Below, piece by piece: positions 13,307 to 15,117 of a DNA stretch of 15,117 nucleotides. Numbering within the stretch: position 1 is the first letter of the stretch; the number at the start of each line of letters is the position of its first letter. This DNA comes from CAZQLW01 sp964639875 (GTDB taxonomy: Archaea; Nanobdellota; Nanobdellia; Woesearchaeales; GW2011-AR9). The position numbers and the translations under genes were made by a program. Below the pieces are notes generated by a model, which made no database searches, was not told the origin of the DNA, and saw only the letters and a program-made list of their open reading frames with translations. Location of the stretch: assembly GCA_964639875.1 (NCBI GenBank), contig CAZXEM010000024.1, forward strand, positions 1 to 15,117, given 5' to 3'.

Positions 13307-15117
13307 ATGTGTGGAATTTGTGGTTTTAACTGGGAAGATAAAGAGTTAGTTAAAAAGATGTCTGCGTTACTTAGTCATCGCGGTCCTGATGGTAGTGGAT
13401 ATTACGTTAATGATAATGTTTCTTTTGGCCACAGAAGATTAAGCATCATTGACATTTCTACTGCTGGCAAACAACCAATGTCTAATGAAGATGGAACCAT
13501 TTGGATAACTTTTAACGGTGAAATTTTTAATTTTTTAGAGTTACGTGCAGAATTAGAAAATAAGGGCCATAATTTTAATTCTTATACTGATACAGAAGTG
13601 ATTATTCACGGCTATGAACAGTTTGGAGAAAAAATTGTTGAAAAGCTTAATGGCCAATTTGCTTTTGCTATTTGGGACGAAAACAAAAATAAGTTGTTTT
13701 TAGCTAGGGATAGGTTAGGAATCAAACCTTTATTTTATTATTGGAACGGAAGCAAATTTATTTTTGCTTCAGAGCTCAAATCAATATTAGAAGATGATTT
13801 TTCAAGAGAAATTAATCCTCATTCTTTAAATCATTATTTAGCTTTTGGTTTCACTCCAACAGGAAATTCTATTTTGAAAAATATTTATAAACTTAAACCA
13901 GGTCATATTTTAACATTAAAAAATGGTTTACTTAACATCCAACCTTATTGGGATGTGACTTTTAAAAATAGTTCCAGAAATAATATTACTAATAAAAAGA
14001 GATTGTGTTCTTCAATTCGGAAACATCTTGATGATTCTGTAAAGAAAAGGTTAATAGCTGATGTTCCAGTAGGTGCGTTTTTGTCTGGCGGGATAGATAG
14101 TAGTGCAATTGTAGCTTCAATGAAAAAATCTAAAGATGATTTGAAAACTTTTTCAATTGGGTTTGATCATAAAGAATTTAATGAAACTGATGATGCTAAA
14201 CTAATTGCTGAAAAGCTTAATACCGATCATTATGAAAATTTTTTTTCAGCAGAAGATGTTTTAAAGTTAATTCCAAAATTGGCTTATCATTATGATGATC
14301 CATTAGCAGACTATTCGATGTTACCCACTTATTTTGTGTCACAAATTGCTAAGAAACATGTTACTGTTTGTCTTGGCGGTGATGGTGGTGATGAATTATT
14401 TGGAGGTTATGATTGGTATACACAATTTAATATCTTGTCTAAACAAAAACATTTCCCTCAATCTGCTAGAGCAGTAATTAAGAATATTTTACAGAAACAA
14501 ACTAAAAGTCACTTAACAAACAGAATCTCCAACCTAATTTCAAAAAAGGAAATTCCAGATCATTTATTGTACGGAAAATTAAGAGCTTTACTTAACGATA
14601 AAGATTTGGTTCACCTTGGAATCAATAAAAATGTTTTAAACACGTACCAACAATTTTTTTGTTGGAAAAATAAGTTTAACAATTTAATGTACAGTGATTT
14701 GAAATTGTATCTTCCTGAACAAATATTAACTAAAGTTGATCGTGCATCAATGGCTCATTCTTTAGAAGTTAGGGTTCCTTTCTTAGATCATCAATTTGTA
14801 GATTTTGCAGGAACAATCCCATTCAATTTAAAGATTAAAAATCAGCAGAAGAAATATATTTTGAAAAAATCACTGAAAGGGATTTTGCCAAATAGGACCA
14901 TTTATAAGAAAAAGCGTGGTTTTGGTGTGCCTTTAAAGTATTATTTTCGCAAGGAACTTAAAGATTATATCACCGAAAAATTATTAAAGTCAAAAACAGG
15001 GAATAAAGATTTTATTAAAAAAATATTGAACCAACATTTAAATGGTAGAAGAGATTATAGTCATTTAATTTGGAGTTATTTGATGTTAGAAGAGTGGAAA
15101 AAGAAATGGTTAAATTA
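13307..15117 (+). CDS. asnB: Glutamine-hydrolysing asparagine synthase family protein, reaches the window edge
   Basis: Class II glutamine amidotransferase fused to an ATP-dependent synthetase; family members amidate aspartate or, in glycan clusters, carboxyl groups of sugars. The start M-C-G-I-C-G-F places the catalytic Cys at position 2, followed by S-H-R-G-P-D-G, F-N-G-E-I-F-N (69-75) and A-R-D-R-L-G-I-K-P-L (133-142). The synthetase half has the ATP-pyrophosphatase loop S-G-G-I-D-S-S at 260-266, G-G-D-G-G-D-E-L-F-G-G-Y and L-E-V-R-V-P-F-L-D-H. The frame is open for 603 codons to the last base and ends L-M-L-E-E-W-K-K-K-W-L-N, where the family normally ends, so only the stop and perhaps a few residues are missing. 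It has its own promoter 82 bases after the methyltransferase. Given the neighbours, sugar amidation is as likely as asparagine synthesis. Confidence 0.92.
   Translation, partial: MCGICGFNWEDKELVKKMSALLSHRGPDGSGYYVNDNVSFGHRRLSIIDISTAGKQPMSNEDGTIWITFNGEIFNFLELRAELENKGHNFNSYTDTEVIIHGYEQFGEKIVEKLNGQFAFAIWDENKNKLFLARDRLGIKPLFYYWNGSKFIFASELKSILEDDFSREINPHSLNHYLAFGFTPTGNSILKNIYKLKPGHILTLKNGLLNIQPYWDVTFKNSSRNNITNKKRLCSSIRKHLDDSVKKRLIADVPVGAFLSGGIDSSAIVASMKKSKDDLKTFSIGFDHKEFNETDDAKLIAEKLNTDHYENFFSAEDVLKLIPKLAYHYDDPLADYSMLPTYFVSQIAKKHVTVCLGGDGGDELFGGYDWYTQFNILSKQKHFPQSARAVIKNILQKQTKSHLTNRISNLISKKEIPDHLLYGKLRALLNDKDLVHLGINKNVLNTYQQFFCWKNKFNNLMYSDLKLYLPEQILTKVDRASMAHSLEVRVPFLDHQFVDFAGTIPFNLKIKNQQKKYILKKSLKGILPNRTIYKKKRGFGVPLKYYFRKELKDYITEKLLKSKTGNKDFIKKILNQHLNGRRDYSHLIWSYLMLEEWKKKWLN

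Overview
The window is AT-rich and gene-dense. It looks like a surface-glycan (cell-envelope polymer) locus with a complete 2-aminoethylphosphonate (AEP) pathway embedded in it. Several start sites from about 1 kb onward have archaeal-style TATA elements 20-45 bases upstream (for example before 12070, 13307 and on the minus strand before 9816). Others have strong Shine-Dalgarno sites at overlapping genes. Small proteins, compact operons and this gene mix fit a DPANN archaeon, or less likely a Patescibacteria/CPR bacterium. The exception is the left edge: the first 232 bases encode a bacterial ribosomal protein bS21, with clearly higher GC than what follows. Lineage is therefore ambiguous, and the left edge may be a genomic junction or an assembly chimera.

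Layout: bS21 fragment (2-232, +); strong hairpin (269-308); start-less polysaccharide deacetylase remnant (about 240-899, +); minus-strand operon of DegT-type aminotransferase, two small SMR/EamA membrane proteins and a FemAB-type acyltransferase (3829 down to 915); GT4 glycosyltransferase (3940-5103, +); minus-strand phosphonate operon of PEP mutase/NTase fusion, phosphonopyruvate decarboxylase and cytidylyltransferase/AEP-transaminase fusion (9816 down to 5106), the three genes joined by 4-base overlaps; a second SMR pair (10625 down to 9920, -); then on the plus strand a second GT4 enzyme, a methyltransferase with an N-terminal four-cysteine (Trm112-like) domain, and an asparagine synthase reaching the right edge.

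How the genes may work together (inference from families): PEP is isomerised to phosphonopyruvate, decarboxylated to phosphonoacetaldehyde, transaminated to AEP and activated to CMP-AEP, all by three polypeptides. CMP-AEP is the known activated donor for decorating glycans or lipids. The glycosyltransferases, aminotransferase, FemAB enzyme, methyltransferase and glutamine-dependent amidotransferase would build and modify the acceptor. The two paralogous SMR pairs resemble ArnE/ArnF-type flippase subunits that move lipid-linked units across the membrane. No obvious AEP-transferase (LicD-like or CDP-alcohol phosphatidyltransferase) is seen in the window, so the acceptor of the phosphonate is unknown. 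No tRNA, rRNA, CRISPR array, insertion sequence or integrase was seen, and no stretch longer than about 200 bases lacks a gene.
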